From the NCBI RefSeq assembly GCF_900187645.1, contig NZ_FYEE01000003.1, positions 432,552 to 496,551 on the forward strand: a stretch of 64,000 bases of DNA, given 5' to 3'. The DNA comes from Pseudomonas sp. Irchel 3E20. Lineage in GTDB: Bacteria > Pseudomonadota > Gammaproteobacteria > Pseudomonadales > Pseudomonadaceae. The position numbers and the translations under genes were made by a program. Shown in pieces: positions 36,511 to 45,042 of the stretch; the first letter of the stretch is position 1, and each line of letters opens with the position of its first letter. The notes beneath the pieces were generated by a model that did no database searches, was not told the origin of the DNA, and worked only from the letters and a program-made list of their open reading frames with translations.

Positions 36511-36537
36511 TCAAGAAAGCGCGTCGCGTGCCGATCA
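36511..36537 (+). promoter_or_regulatory. FliA (sigma-28) promoter of the chemoreceptor
   Basis: TCAAGAAA, exactly 11 bases, GCCGATCA. This fits the motility sigma-28 consensus TAAAGTTT-N11-GCCGATAA well in both boxes and in spacing, and lies about 110 bases upstream of the chemoreceptor start. Confidence 0.75.
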
Positions 36538-36648
36538 TTGTTCTGCCAGCGGTTTGTTTTGGCTTCACGCTGGGCCTTGACAGGGACGTCGAAGCGTCAT
36601 TCCTGCCGCTCGCGCGGCCTGCTTCATCCCTGTCATGAGAGTCATGCG

Positions 36649-38274
36649 ATGTCTGTGCACAAATCCCTGAGGGCGCAAATCCTCGTGCTGCTGAGCTCCA
36701 GCCTGTTGGCCATGCTGCTGATCGCCCTGGCCTGTTTCCACTTTCTGTCCAATGGTGTGCAGAGCTACCGCCAGTTGATCGAGGGGCCGCTGCACACCTC
36801 GCAACTGATCGACGAAGCCAACCTGCAATTCAAGATTCAGGTCCAGGAATGGAAAAACGTACTGCTGCGCGGCAAGCAGCCAGCGGACCTGGACAAGTAC
36901 TGGAAGCAGTTCGAGGATCGCCAGGGCGATGTGCAGAACATCCTCGCGCAATTGATCCGCGAGCCCGCCACCGACGCCCTGCTCAAGACCCGCCTCGAAC
37001 ACCTGCGCGAAGAGCATCGCCTGCTGGGCGAGGCCTACCGCAAGGGCCGCGATGCCTATGTGGCGGCCGGTGGCGACCCGGTGGCCGGGGACCTCGCGGT
37101 CAAGGGTGTGGACCGCGCCACCAGCGAGCAGATGAGCGCGTTGGTCAGCCAATTGCGCCAGCAGGGCGGGGCACAGTCGTTGCTTATCAGCACCGCGGCC
37201 GATCGCACCGTGTGGCTGGGGCTGGCGGTGATGCTGGTGTCGGGCCTGCTGATCGGTGTGTTCAGCCTGTGGTTGGTCAACCGCAACCTGGTGCAGCCGA
37301 TCCGCCAATTGATCGAATACGTTGCCCAACTCAGCCAGGGGCGCTTTGCCGAGCGTGTGGCGAGCGACCGCCAGGACGAACTGGGCCGCCTCGCGGTGGC
37401 CGCCAATACCCTGCGTGATTTCCTCGCGCAAACCTTTGCCAGCTTGCAGCGCAATGCTGTGGACCTGGACGGCGCCAGCGGCGAGCTCAACGCCATCGCC
37501 GGGCAAATGGCCCAAGGCACCCAGGAGCAATTCGACCGCACCGACCAGGTGGCCACGGCCATGACCGAAATGTCCGCCACCGCCCAGGAAGTGGCGCGCC
37601 ACGCGGTGGATGCCGCCCACGCCGCGGATGACGCCGACCACTCGGCCCAGCAGGGCGAGCAGGTGATGCAGCAGACCATCGCCACCATCACTCAGATGCG
37701 CGGTGAAATCGTCAACACCGCTACGGTGATCCGCCAACTGGAAAGCGACAGCGGGCGCATCGGCAAGGTGCTGGAAGTGATCCGCGCGATTGCCGAGCAA
37801 ACCAACCTGCTGGCCCTCAATGCCGCCATCGAAGCCGCCCGCGCGGGCGAGGCCGGGCGCGGTTTTGCGGTGGTCGCCGACGAAGTGCGCAGCCTGGCGC
37901 AGCGCACGGCGGCGTCGATCGTGGAAATCAACCAAATCATCCAAACCGTGCAGAGCGGCGCGGTGGATGCGGCCCACGCCATTGAAAGCGGACAGTCGCG
38001 CAGCGAAGAAAGCGTCGCCCAAGTGACCCAGGCCGGGGTCATGCTCGAGCGCATCACCACGGCGGTAGAGGCGATCCGCGACATGAACCGCCAAATCGCC
38101 ACCGCCGCCGAGGAACAGACCTCGGTGGCCGAGGACATCTCGCGCAACCTCAGCCAAATCACTGCCATCGCCAGCACCAACCAGGACAACGTGCAACGCA
38201 CCGAAGCGGCCAGCCGCAACCTGCATGGGTTGTCCGGGCAGCTCAACGAACTGACCTCGCGCTTGAGTGCGTGA
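36649..38274 (+). CDS. Methyl-accepting chemotaxis protein
   Basis: This 541-residue chemoreceptor has TM1 at about residues 11-33 and a roughly 155-residue helical periplasmic ligand-binding domain (about 35-185, four-helix-bundle type). TM2 is at about 187-210, followed by a HAMP domain (about 210-262). The cytoplasmic signalling hairpin contains [47 protein letters not shown], the canonical tip sequence. It senses an unknown ligand and signals through CheW/CheA. The start at 36649 follows GAGAG. A FliA-type promoter upstream ties it to flagellar expression. Confidence 0.95.
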   Translation: MSVHKSLRAQILVLLSSSLLAMLLIALACFHFLSNGVQSYRQLIEGPLHTSQLIDEANLQFKIQVQEWKNVLLRGKQPADLDKYWKQFEDRQGDVQNILAQLIREPATDALLKTRLEHLREEHRLLGEAYRKGRDAYVAAGGDPVAGDLAVKGVDRATSEQMSALVSQLRQQGGAQSLLISTAADRTVWLGLAVMLVSGLLIGVFSLWLVNRNLVQPIRQLIEYVAQLSQGRFAERVASDRQDELGRLAVAANTLRDFLAQTFASLQRNAVDLDGASGELNAIAGQMAQGTQEQFDRTDQVATAMTEMSATAQEVARHAVDAAHAADDADHSAQQGEQVMQQTIATITQMRGEIVNTATVIRQLESDSGRIGKVLEVIRAIAEQTNLLALNAAIEAARAGEAGRGFAVVADEVRSLAQRTAASIVEINQIIQTVQSGAVDAAHAIESGQSRSEESVAQVTQAGVMLERITTAVEAIRDMNRQIATAAEEQTSVAEDISRNLSQITAIASTNQDNVQRTEAASRNLHGLSGQLNELTSRLSA

Positions 38275-38310
38275 TGGGTTGGTAGGGGCAGCAACTGTGT
38301 AGGCAGGCCC

Positions 38311-38355
38311 CGTGTGGGAGAGGGCCGGGCGGCGCTGCGCCTGCCCGCGATGGCT
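38311..38355. repeat. Degenerate REP element (family A)
   Basis: GTGTGGGAGAGGGCCGGGCG, then a partly complementary GCGCCTGCCCGCGATGGC. It lies downstream of the chemoreceptor gene. Confidence 0.5.
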
Positions 38356-38374
38356 GCGTGCAAGCGGCCACACA

Positions 38375-38411
38375 AAAACGCCCCACGGCTTGAAGGCCGT
38401 GGGGCGTTTTT
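38375..38411. terminator. Bidirectional rho-independent terminator
   Basis: AAACGCCCCACGGC, loop TTGAAG, GCCGTGGGGCGTTTTT: a 13-bp stem with A-run before and T-run after. It sits between the chemoreceptor and the convergent PepSY gene and serves both strands. Confidence 0.9.
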
Positions 38412-38422
38412 GTGGCTGGGGA

Positions 38423-38728
38423 TCAGTGGTCTTGTTGGTGGCGGATGACTTCGCCGGTTTTGGCGTTCAATTCCACATCCCATTTCTTACCATCGGCGGC
38501 CAGAACTTCCACTTCGTAGACGTAGGTGCCGTCTTTGCGCTGGTCCAGTTCGGTGTCAACGATCTGCCCAGCCTGTTTGGCCAGGGCTTTCTGGTTGAGT
38601 TGCTCCATGTCTTGGATGGTGTTGTTTTTGAGCAGGCCAGGAATTTGGTCAGGACGGACATCGGCTTGGGCCAGGCCAGCGGTCAGGGTCAGGGCGGTGG
38701 CGGCGAACAGAGCGGTCAACATTTTCAT
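38423..38728 (-). CDS. PepSY-domain periplasmic protein
   Basis: This 101-residue protein has a signal peptide of about 22 residues (MKMLTALFAATALTLTAGLAQA) and a C-terminal PepSY domain (about 34-98: ALAKQAGQIVDTELDQRKDGTYVYEVEVLAADGKKWDVELNAKTGEVI). Small PepSY proteins are thought to modulate peptidases or sense the envelope; some lie next to two-component systems, but none is here. The terminator after its stop is shared with the chemoreceptor gene. Confidence 0.9.
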   Translation of the reverse strand: MKMLTALFAATALTLTAGLAQADVRPDQIPGLLKNNTIQDMEQLNQKALAKQAGQIVDTELDQRKDGTYVYEVEVLAADGKKWDVELNAKTGEVIRHQQDH

Positions 38729-38881
38729 GGGGGCTTTCCTTGGGTTGATTCGTTTAAGTGGCCTCAGGTTAACGGCTCGAACTTAACTCAGCCTTAATTT
38801 CGTTTCCGCGTATTGCGCCGTTTGTTCAATCGCGCCGTTTTACCCCCTGGCATCGTAGGGCCTCGATCAATGGAGACTCTT

Positions 38882-39769
38882 ATGAAACGTCTGTTTTGCG
38901 GGCTGTATGCCCCTGTGTTCGCGGTGGGTTTTATCGGTATGGCGTTGTGGCTGGCGGTGCAGCCAGGGTGGGCGTTGGTGTGGCTGGTGCCGCTTTTCGC
39001 GCTGGCCGTGGCGGTGTCGTTTGCCGCCGAGGCGTGGGCGCCCTACGAGCCCTGCTGGAATCAGGCCCAGGGTGATCGGCGCCGCGATGCGCTGCATGCG
39101 CTGGTCAACGAGGCCCTCAATGCCCTCGGCCTGCTGGCATTGCCGGCACTGGTGGCGCTGCTGGCCATTGACGGCGTATGGCCCCACGGCTGGGCCTTGG
39201 GCTGGCAGTTGTTGTTGGCGATTGTGGTGGCCGATTGCGGCATCACCCTGGCCCATTACGCCAGCCATCGGAGTGCGTGGCTGTGGCGTTTGCACGCGGT
39301 GCATCACAGCGTGCAGCGCCTCTACGGCTTCAACGGGTTGATGAAGCACCCACTGCACCAAGCCTTGGAGGCCAGCGCCGGGTTGTTGCCGTTGCTGGTG
39401 CTGGGGATTCCGTTGCCGGTGGCGACCTTGCTGGCGTTCGCCATTGCCATCCAGTTGCTGTTGCAGCATTCCAACGTCGATATGCGCCTGGGGCCGCTGC
39501 GCTGGGTGTTTGCCTGGGCGCCGGTGCATCGCTTCCATCACATGAAGTACGGTCGCGCCGGGGATGTGAATTTCGGCCTGTTCTTCAACCTCTGGGACTG
39601 GCTGCTGGGGACGGTGTTCTACACCCGCGATTACGCGATCAAACAGGGCGACCTAGGCATCGGCAGCCGCCCGGACTTCCCCGACGATTACCTGGGCCAG
39701 TTACTCGACCCGCTCAACCCCGGCCCCAGCGGCAAGGAGCCGCCCGTGCCTGCCGCGTTACGCCACTGA
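38882..39769 (+). CDS. Fatty-acid hydroxylase/sterol desaturase family protein
   Basis: This 295-residue integral membrane protein has four or more hydrophobic segments. The di-iron histidine clusters are HYASHRSAWLWRLHAVHH (about residues 123-140) and HRFHH (about 218-222), the order H-x3-H / H-x2-HH / H-x2-HH expected of the family. It uses O2 to hydroxylate or desaturate a lipid substrate; the exact lipid is unknown. The start at 38882 is chosen over an ATG at 38870 because GGAG lies seven bases upstream. The convergent AraC gene ends two bases after its stop. Confidence 0.88.
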   Translation: MKRLFCGLYAPVFAVGFIGMALWLAVQPGWALVWLVPLFALAVAVSFAAEAWAPYEPCWNQAQGDRRRDALHALVNEALNALGLLALPALVALLAIDGVWPHGWALGWQLLLAIVVADCGITLAHYASHRSAWLWRLHAVHHSVQRLYGFNGLMKHPLHQALEASAGLLPLLVLGIPLPVATLLAFAIAIQLLLQHSNVDMRLGPLRWVFAWAPVHRFHHMKYGRAGDVNFGLFFNLWDWLLGTVFYTRDYAIKQGDLGIGSRPDFPDDYLGQLLDPLNPGPSGKEPPVPAALRH

Positions 39770-39770
39770 T

Positions 39771-40475
39771 TCAAGCCAATAGGCGCAATTCTATGCCGTG
39801 CAGTGCCTGGCCGGCGGTGACGCCAAACAGGCGTTTCATGGTGCGCGAGAAGTGCGCCGAATCGGCAAACCCGGCGCCGTGGGCGGCCTGGGTGATGTTG
39901 TGCCCGCCCAGGATCAGGGCCAGCGCCAGGCGCAGGCGCCGCCACAACACCAGGCGCCGCACCGGTAGGCCGACATGGCTGGCGAACAGCCGTTCCAATT
40001 GGCTCAGGGAGACGTGGGCCTCCCGCGCCAGCGCCGTGGCCGAGACCTTGGCGCTGAGCAGTTGGTCCAGCGCCTCCAAGGCCCTTTCGATGCGCGGGTC
40101 TTGCAGGGGCGTGCGCGGGCAGCTGTCGAGGGCGGCGATCAGGCTGTCTTGCTCAAGGGCCACGCCTTGTAGTGCTTGTTGCAGCACCTGAGCGTCGATC
40201 AACAAGGGCTCGGCATAGACCGCGAACACCATGCCGGGCGCGTCGAGGATGGCGTGTTCGCGCAGGGCCTCGATAAACACGCGATGGCCGCTGTGCTCGA
40301 CGCCGTCGAGGCTGACAGTGACCGGCCCTTGCGGCGCGAGGAGCAGTTGGTGGGCGTAGTGGGCGTGGGGCGCGGTGTGCCCCACGCCGCCGCGGATCAA
40401 GCCGTAATCGTGGCCCAGCCACAACTGGCCGCGCCATTGGGTGCGCTGCGTTGGTTCGCCGGCTTCAGTAGCCAT
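39771..40475 (-). CDS. AraC-family regulator
   Basis: This 234-residue regulator has an AraC N-terminal cupin-like effector domain: YGLIRGGVGHTAPHAHYAHQLLLAP (about residues 23-47) with histidines in cupin positions. The C-terminal double HTH contains VSATALAREAHVSLSQLERLFASHVG (first HTH) and GGHNITQAAHGAGFADSAHFSRTMKRLFGVT (second, about residues 195-225). Its target is unknown. Its start lies inside the last bases of the glycerophosphodiesterase gene (11-base overlap), so the two are co-transcribed. Confidence 0.88.
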   Translation of the reverse strand: MATEAGEPTQRTQWRGQLWLGHDYGLIRGGVGHTAPHAHYAHQLLLAPQGPVTVSLDGVEHSGHRVFIEALREHAILDAPGMVFAVYAEPLLIDAQVLQQALQGVALEQDSLIAALDSCPRTPLQDPRIERALEALDQLLSAKVSATALAREAHVSLSQLERLFASHVGLPVRRLVLWRRLRLALALILGGHNITQAAHGAGFADSAHFSRTMKRLFGVTAGQALHGIELRLLA

Positions 40476-41589
40476 GGCGCTCAAGTAACTCGGTAGCGCT
40501 GGCGGGCGCGGGGCGTTGCAGGTACTCCAGCAGTGCGTCGGGGCGGTTGGTGAAGAGGCCATCGACGCCGGCGCCCAGTACGTGCTTGAAGTCCACGGCG
40601 GCGTCAACGGTGTAGACATGCACCAGCAGGCCCTGGTCGTGGCTGTACTGGTTCATCCACGGCTGCACCAGGTCGGCGTAGCTCTGCGCGCCGCCGCCGG
40701 TGAGGGCCGCCGAAGGTCCGGTGCCGATGGCGCCCAAAGCCTTGGCATCGTCCACCCAGCGTTGGAACTCGGCTGTGCTGTGGGGTTGCTGTTGGGCGTA
40801 GAACGCGGCTTTGTCGGTGAGGCCGCTGGCGGCGAAGGTCTGCTCGGACTTGGCCTTGATGTACCCATCGCCGACCCACAGCAGCAGGATTTTCGGCACC
40901 TGGGGCATTTCCTTGTGCAGCAGGGCCAGGCTGTTTTTGTCGAAGGTCTGCAGTACGACGCGGCCCTTGCCCTGGCCGACAGCCCCTTCGCCTTTGGCCT
41001 GTGTCGAGCCGCCGGGGCTGAGCCAACCGCGTGCTTGCAGCGTGTTCTTGAGGTCGCGTTCCAACCCAGGAAATTGAGCGGGTTCCTTGGTTTCGATGTA
41101 CAGGCCGGGTGTGTGTGCCGGGTTGCCCTGAGCGATGTCGATGATTTCATCCAGGGTCAGGATTGGCAGGCCGACGAAGGCCGGCCGGGCGCGCTGCGGG
41201 TAAGCGGTGTTGAACCAACTGCCGGCATCCAGGGTTTTCAGTTCGGCCAGGGTGAAGGCGTTGGCGGGGCTGTCCTTGCGCTCGGGGAATTTTGTCGCGA
41301 CGTCGGTGGTGCGTTGCAGGTTGTCGTCGTGCAGGGCAAACAGCACGCCGTCGTTGCTGCGTTGCAGGTCCAGTTCCAGGTAATCGGCGCCCAGGTCCCG
41401 GGCCAGCAGGTAGGCGGCTGCGGTGGATTCGGGTGCATCGAAGGACGCCCCGCGGTGGGCGATGACTGCCGGGTGCGGTATCCCGGCAGCGCTGGCCAGA
41501 GCGGCGGGGGCGGATGTGGCGTGGGCCGGATGGGATAGGCCCAGAAGCAGGGGCAGCAGCAGGGTGTTTTTGCGCAAGGTCACGGGCAT
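40465..41589 (-). CDS. glpQ: Periplasmic glycerophosphodiester phosphodiesterase
   Basis: This 374-residue protein has a signal peptide ending near residue 24 (HPAHA). It hydrolyses glycerophosphodiesters to glycerol-3-phosphate and an alcohol. The catalytic acid/base and metal residues fall where the family needs them: His45 in IAHRGASFDAPEST with Glu54, Glu72 and Asp74 in YLELDLQRSNDG, and His87 in FALHDDN. The C-terminal GVDGLFTNRPDALLEYL is also typical. The start at 41589 is chosen because it follows a GAGAGG site and gives a proper signal peptide. The gene overlaps the AraC start by 11 bases. Confidence 0.93.
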   Translation of the reverse strand: MPVTLRKNTLLLPLLLGLSHPAHATSAPAALASAAGIPHPAVIAHRGASFDAPESTAAAYLLARDLGADYLELDLQRSNDGVLFALHDDNLQRTTDVATKFPERKDSPANAFTLAELKTLDAGSWFNTAYPQRARPAFVGLPILTLDEIIDIAQGNPAHTPGLYIETKEPAQFPGLERDLKNTLQARGWLSPGGSTQAKGEGAVGQGKGRVVLQTFDKNSLALLHKEMPQVPKILLLWVGDGYIKAKSEQTFAASGLTDKAAFYAQQQPHSTAEFQRWVDDAKALGAIGTGPSAALTGGGAQSYADLVQPWMNQYSHDQGLLVHVYTVDAAVDFKHVLGAGVDGLFTNRPDALLEYLQRPAPASATELLERHGY

Positions 41590-41914
41590 GGTCGAGGTCC
41601 TCTCGTGAAGAACGATGGCAAAGGGCTTGGTGGGGCGCCTGGGGCAGGTTTTGCGTGGGAGCTGGCAAGCCGCTTCCACAGGAGGACACCTTTACTGCCC
41701 GGCACCTGGCCAAGGTCTCTCTTTTAACAACTGAGGCGCCAGGCTGCTATCGCGATACCGACATAAAGCGGCTCTTGTGGTTTTTTCAGCGCCTTTGTGG
41801 CGCGCTTTGCAGTAATCTTCGCCCACCAGTTTCCCCGTCAGAGGGAAACCCAAGCCCTGCCCTGCGTGTAAACCATCGATCACCTGTCCTGCGGGACCCG
41901 TAGTGAGGTTTACC
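41590..41914. other. Intergenic region glpQ to 41915 gene
   Basis: This 325-base divergent gap has no convincing gene. A degenerate REP-like stretch (GTGGGAGCTGGCAAGCCGC) lies at 41655-41673. The remainder carries presumed promoters for both genes and ends in the GAGG ribosome-binding site of the 41915 gene. Confidence 0.45.
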
Positions 41915-42250
41915 ATGCGTATCACTTCCGAACTTATCTGCCAGGCCGCCGACCAGCTCAACGGTTTTGTCGGCCTGAATCGCAAGACTGGGCGCTACAT
42001 CGTGCGCTTTAGCGAAGATTCCTTCGGCATGGACGTCGCCGACGACGCCATCATCCCCGCCAGCGAGTTCGTCTGGGAGGTACTGGAGGGCCAGACCATG
42101 ACCCTCAAGCGCGAGCAGATTCAACTGTTGCTGGACCAGAACATCGACGATCGCATCAACATCACCGAGCCTTTGCGCGTGTACATGCGCCGCCAGGACG
42201 TCCCGCAAATCACGGCGTTGCGCAGCCTGGTGCAACCGAGCCTGGGCTGA
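41915..42250 (+). CDS. Conserved hypothetical protein, 111 aa
   Basis: The protein begins MRITSELICQAADQLNGFVG and follows GAGGTTTACC. It is soluble, with no signal or membrane segment, and looks like an alpha/beta domain: KTGRYIVRFSEDSFGMDVADDAIIPASEFVW (about residues 24-54) then ALKREQIQLLLDQNIDDRINITEPLRVYMRRQDV-like helices (about 63-98). I do not recognise the family. Its last 41 bases overlap, convergently, the end of the diguanylate cyclase gene. A link to cyclic-di-GMP output is only suggested by position. Confidence 0.72.
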   Translation: MRITSELICQAADQLNGFVGLNRKTGRYIVRFSEDSFGMDVADDAIIPASEFVWEVLEGQTMTLKREQIQLLLDQNIDDRINITEPLRVYMRRQDVPQITALRSLVQPSLG

Positions 42251-43301
42251 CGGGCGGGGCGGGGTGGGCGGCAATGTCGATGCGGTTGCGGCCCCCTCTC
42301 TTGGCGGCGTACAGCGCCTTGTCCGCGGCATCGAGCCAGGTCGCTGCATCGCGAAAGCCAGGGGTGTAAGCGGCCAGGCCGATGCTCAGGCTGACGCGTA
42401 AGTCGGGCATCGCGGCATTGCGGTAGTGGCTGAGTACCTCGCGCAGGCGCTCCATGACCTCGGCAGCCGCTGCGTCAGTGGTGTCGGGCAGGATCACGCA
42501 GAACTCGTCACCCCCGTAACGCCCGCTCAGGTCATGCTCGCGCAGGTTGAGCTTGAGTTCGGCGCTCAATTGGCGCAGTACGCTATCGCCGACGATATGG
42601 CCGTGGTGGTCATTGATCGCCTTGAAGTGATCGATGTCGATCAGAGCGACGGTGGCGTGGCAGCCTTGCTGCTGGCACTGGTGGAACTTGAGGTGCAACA
42701 GGTCTTTCCAGGAACCGTGGTTGAGCAGGCCGGTCAGGCTGTCGGTACGGCTCAGGGCGCTGAGGGCGCGCTTGTGCTCCGACAGTTTGATCGCCAGGCG
42801 ATAGCACACCATGCCCAGGGCGATGGGGTAGAGGGTCAGCATCGGGATGCAGGCGTAGACCTGTGCGGAACTGGCTTGCGTGGTGAACCCCAAGCCCAGT
42901 AGCCCCCAGGCCACCAGTATCCCCACCACCTGGGCCGCAGTGCCCCGCACGAGCAGGCGCAGGCCTCCCGCGGCCACGTTGTTCATGGTCATCATCGACA
43001 GGATGGTGATGCTGGGCAGCGGGTTGAACTGCATGGCCGCCACCCAGAAACCGCCGCTCAGGGAGTCGTAGAGCAGGTTGCGGCGCTCGGCCTGGTAGGG
43101 AAAGTGCGAGCGTGCCGACAACTGGTACGCCAGGTGCGCCCAAGCAAATCCCTGGAACAGCAACAGCGCCCAGACCCAGGCAGGCACCTGCAACGGGTAG
43201 AGCGCGGCGCCGACACTGAGGCTGCCGATGCCTAGGCCTACCGTCCTGGGCATGTAGATGCGCTGGGCAAATGACAGCCCCTTGCCTCGTTGTTTTTCCA
43301 T
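42210..43301 (-). CDS. MASE2-GGDEF diguanylate cyclase (AdrA/DgcC-like)
   Basis: This 363-residue protein has an N-terminal MASE2 membrane sensor with about six hydrophobic segments. The first reads AQRIYMPRTVGLGIGSLSVGAALYP (about residues 12-36), and others run up to about 175. The GGDEF domain (about 195-350) has RTDSLTGLLNHGSW at its start, the active-site loop RYGGDEFCV, and DKALYAAKRGGRNRI at its end. It makes cyclic-di-GMP from GTP; AdrA/DgcC has the same architecture. I see no RxxD inhibitory site immediately before the GGDEF loop. The start at ATG 43301 is chosen over an upstream in-frame one. Confidence 0.92.
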   Translation of the reverse strand: MEKQRGKGLSFAQRIYMPRTVGLGIGSLSVGAALYPLQVPAWVWALLLFQGFAWAHLAYQLSARSHFPYQAERRNLLYDSLSGGFWVAAMQFNPLPSITILSMMTMNNVAAGGLRLLVRGTAAQVVGILVAWGLLGLGFTTQASSAQVYACIPMLTLYPIALGMVCYRLAIKLSEHKRALSALSRTDSLTGLLNHGSWKDLLHLKFHQCQQQGCHATVALIDIDHFKAINDHHGHIVGDSVLRQLSAELKLNLREHDLSGRYGGDEFCVILPDTTDAAAAEVMERLREVLSHYRNAAMPDLRVSLSIGLAAYTPGFRDAATWLDAADKALYAAKRGGRNRIDIAAHPAPPVSPGSVAPGCATP

Positions 43302-43493
43302 AGGTCTTTGCACCAAAGCGTTTTCTGCACAGGTTGGAGTGTTGTGGGGCGGCTCGCCGTTTATCGGATAAAACGGGCGAGCATTGTCATTTATTCCAAC
43401 CTGAATAATCAGTGTCCTTCCAAGCCATTTAGTGGCGATATGCCGCTAGGTAGAGGGGCACACGCTGGCAGAGCAAGCACCGGCGGCGCGGGG

Positions 43494-43811
43494 TCACTCG
43501 ATCAAGGCGTAGTCGGGGCGCCCGATGGGGTTGGGCGTGGAGCCCTGGATGTTCATGCCCCGGCCCGGAGCGAACCCGGGAAAGAACACCAGGCCTTCGG
43601 TTTCAAGGCAAAAGGCCAGGGCCAGGCGGGTGACATCCAGCACCTGGCCCTGGGCCTCATAGCGGTTGATGGCGGCGACTGAAACCCCCGAGCGTTGCGA
43701 TAACTGCTCCGGGCTCCAGCCCAGCAGTTCCCGCGCTTGCACACAGTGGAGTGGGGTGAACTGGTAAAGGGCCATGCGTTCAAGGGTGGTTTTCATTGCG
43801 AGAGAGGCCAT
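43494..43811 (-). CDS. Small helix-turn-helix (XRE-type) protein
   Basis: This 105-residue protein starts at 43811, behind CCGGAGAAAACC. The HTH is TPLHCVQARELLGWSPEQLSQRSGVSVAAINRYEAQGQVLDVTRLAL (about residues 20-66), the XRE fold with its recognition helix around VSVAAINRYE. The C-terminal 35 residues (FFPGFAPGRGMNIQGSTPNPIGRPDYALIE) are low in structure. It is possibly a single-domain DNA-binding regulator. It lies 108 bases downstream of the larger zinc-finger-like gene on the same strand, which it may regulate. Confidence 0.78.
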   Translation of the reverse strand: MASLAMKTTLERMALYQFTPLHCVQARELLGWSPEQLSQRSGVSVAAINRYEAQGQVLDVTRLALAFCLETEGLVFFPGFAPGRGMNIQGSTPNPIGRPDYALIE

Positions 43812-43919
43812 GGTTTTCTCCGGATGGCGAGCGAGACGATACCAAAAAACAACTGTGTTTTTGTACAGTTGTTTCGCCACCGGATCAAACGGATTTTTTG
43901 ATGCATATCGGCCCTGCCC

Positions 43920-44846
43920 TCAGGACCGCTCCAGGCCGGGCACCTCGCGGATAATCAAATGGTCCAGGTTGTCGATGTCGGCGCTGAACACGGCGAAGGT
44001 CTGTTGCGGGTTCTTTTTGCTGGGCACTTGCTTGAGTTGCGGAGTGACCCCGTAGAAGAAGCAATACAGTTCGCGCTGGCTGTCGATGGCGTACTTGATC
44101 TCTTCGAGGAACGCTTTGCGTTTGCGGTAACCCTCGATCAGCCGTTTGCTCAGGTAGATGTTCACCGAGTGGGGCTTCTTGTCGGCCCAGACCTTTTTTT
44201 CAAAGTCGATGCGAAAACTGCTGGTGTAGTCCTTGATCTCTTTGATCCGGCCCCAGTAGATCAAGCCCTTGTTGTCTTGCAGGTATTCGACCTTCTTGAA
44301 GAATGTCCAATAAGTGGCCGTTTGCTCTCCGATCTTCAAGGGCATGCGCTTGAGTAAATCCTTGTCGCCGATGTTTGACACAAAGCATTCCACCGGGTGG
44401 GCAAACACGCTGGTTTTATCAGGCGCGGGACTGCGTTCCTGCGGCTCGGCAGGCCGCGGTGGTGGTGGGAGTGCGGCGGGCGGATTGGCCGGCGTGGGTG
44501 GGAGCGAATACTGGCGCCGGGTCAGCAGCAGCTCTGAGGGGAAATGCTCCTCGCGGTTTTCTTCCTCTGCTGCGCTGTTTTTGCGCTGGCCGTAGGGGCA
44601 GCCTTCGCGGTGCAGGGTGGCGGGCAGGTTCTTGAAGTGGGGTGTGCGCACATAGTTGACGTTGCGCGCGTTGAAGGTGCCGAGCACGTTGCTTTGGGGG
44701 AACGCGGCGCGGCAGGCATCATCCGGGCACAGGAAGTGTTCGTGGGTGGAGTTGAAAGCCAGGGTTTCGTCGAAATTCAGCTCCCGCACGTCGTAGATCG
44801 ACAATTTGTCCGCCAGGCTCAGGCAATACGCTTTATCGAATTTCAT
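43920..44846 (-). CDS. Unrecognised protein with putative N-terminal zinc-binding segment
   Basis: The protein has 308 residues. Residues 36-85 contain C40-x4-C45, H70 and H79-x3-C83 in the sequence HEHFLCPDDACRAAF … YVRTPHFKNLPATLHREGCPYG. This spacing resembles the zinc-binding region seen in CoiA-like and other nucleic-acid proteins, but the match is only by pattern. A Pro-rich linker (116-142) separates it from a C-terminal alpha/beta domain (about 145-308) with KYAIDSQRELYCFFYGVTPQL. No signal peptide or membrane segment. I do not recognise the family. The small HTH gene lies downstream on the same strand. Confidence 0.6.
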   Translation of the reverse strand: MKFDKAYCLSLADKLSIYDVRELNFDETLAFNSTHEHFLCPDDACRAAFPQSNVLGTFNARNVNYVRTPHFKNLPATLHREGCPYGQRKNSAAEEENREEHFPSELLLTRRQYSLPPTPANPPAALPPPPRPAEPQERSPAPDKTSVFAHPVECFVSNIGDKDLLKRMPLKIGEQTATYWTFFKKVEYLQDNKGLIYWGRIKEIKDYTSSFRIDFEKKVWADKKPHSVNIYLSKRLIEGYRKRKAFLEEIKYAIDSQRELYCFFYGVTPQLKQVPSKKNPQQTFAVFSADIDNLDHLIIREVPGLERS

Positions 44847-44957
44847 GGGCGCGGGGTCCTGTGGGGGGAATGAGGTGGGCGCTATAGTCGCCGGCCATTG
44901 GCGGCGGTGCAACTCCACAAGTTGCCTGGATAACAGCTACAGGTTTTACCCAGGTAT

Positions 44958-44988
44958 AAAAAAGCCCCGCACGAGTGCGAGGCTTTTA
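44958..44988. terminator. Bidirectional terminator downstream of nrdB
   Basis: AAAAGCCCCGCAC, loop GA, then GTGCGAGGCTTTT, with A-run before and T-run after. It faces nrdB (minus strand) and the promoter of the 43920-44846 gene. Confidence 0.85.
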
Positions 44989-45042
44989 TACAACTTGCGT
45001 TACCGGCTTAGTTGGCCCGGTAGTGCCTGGTGAGTTGTGAAA

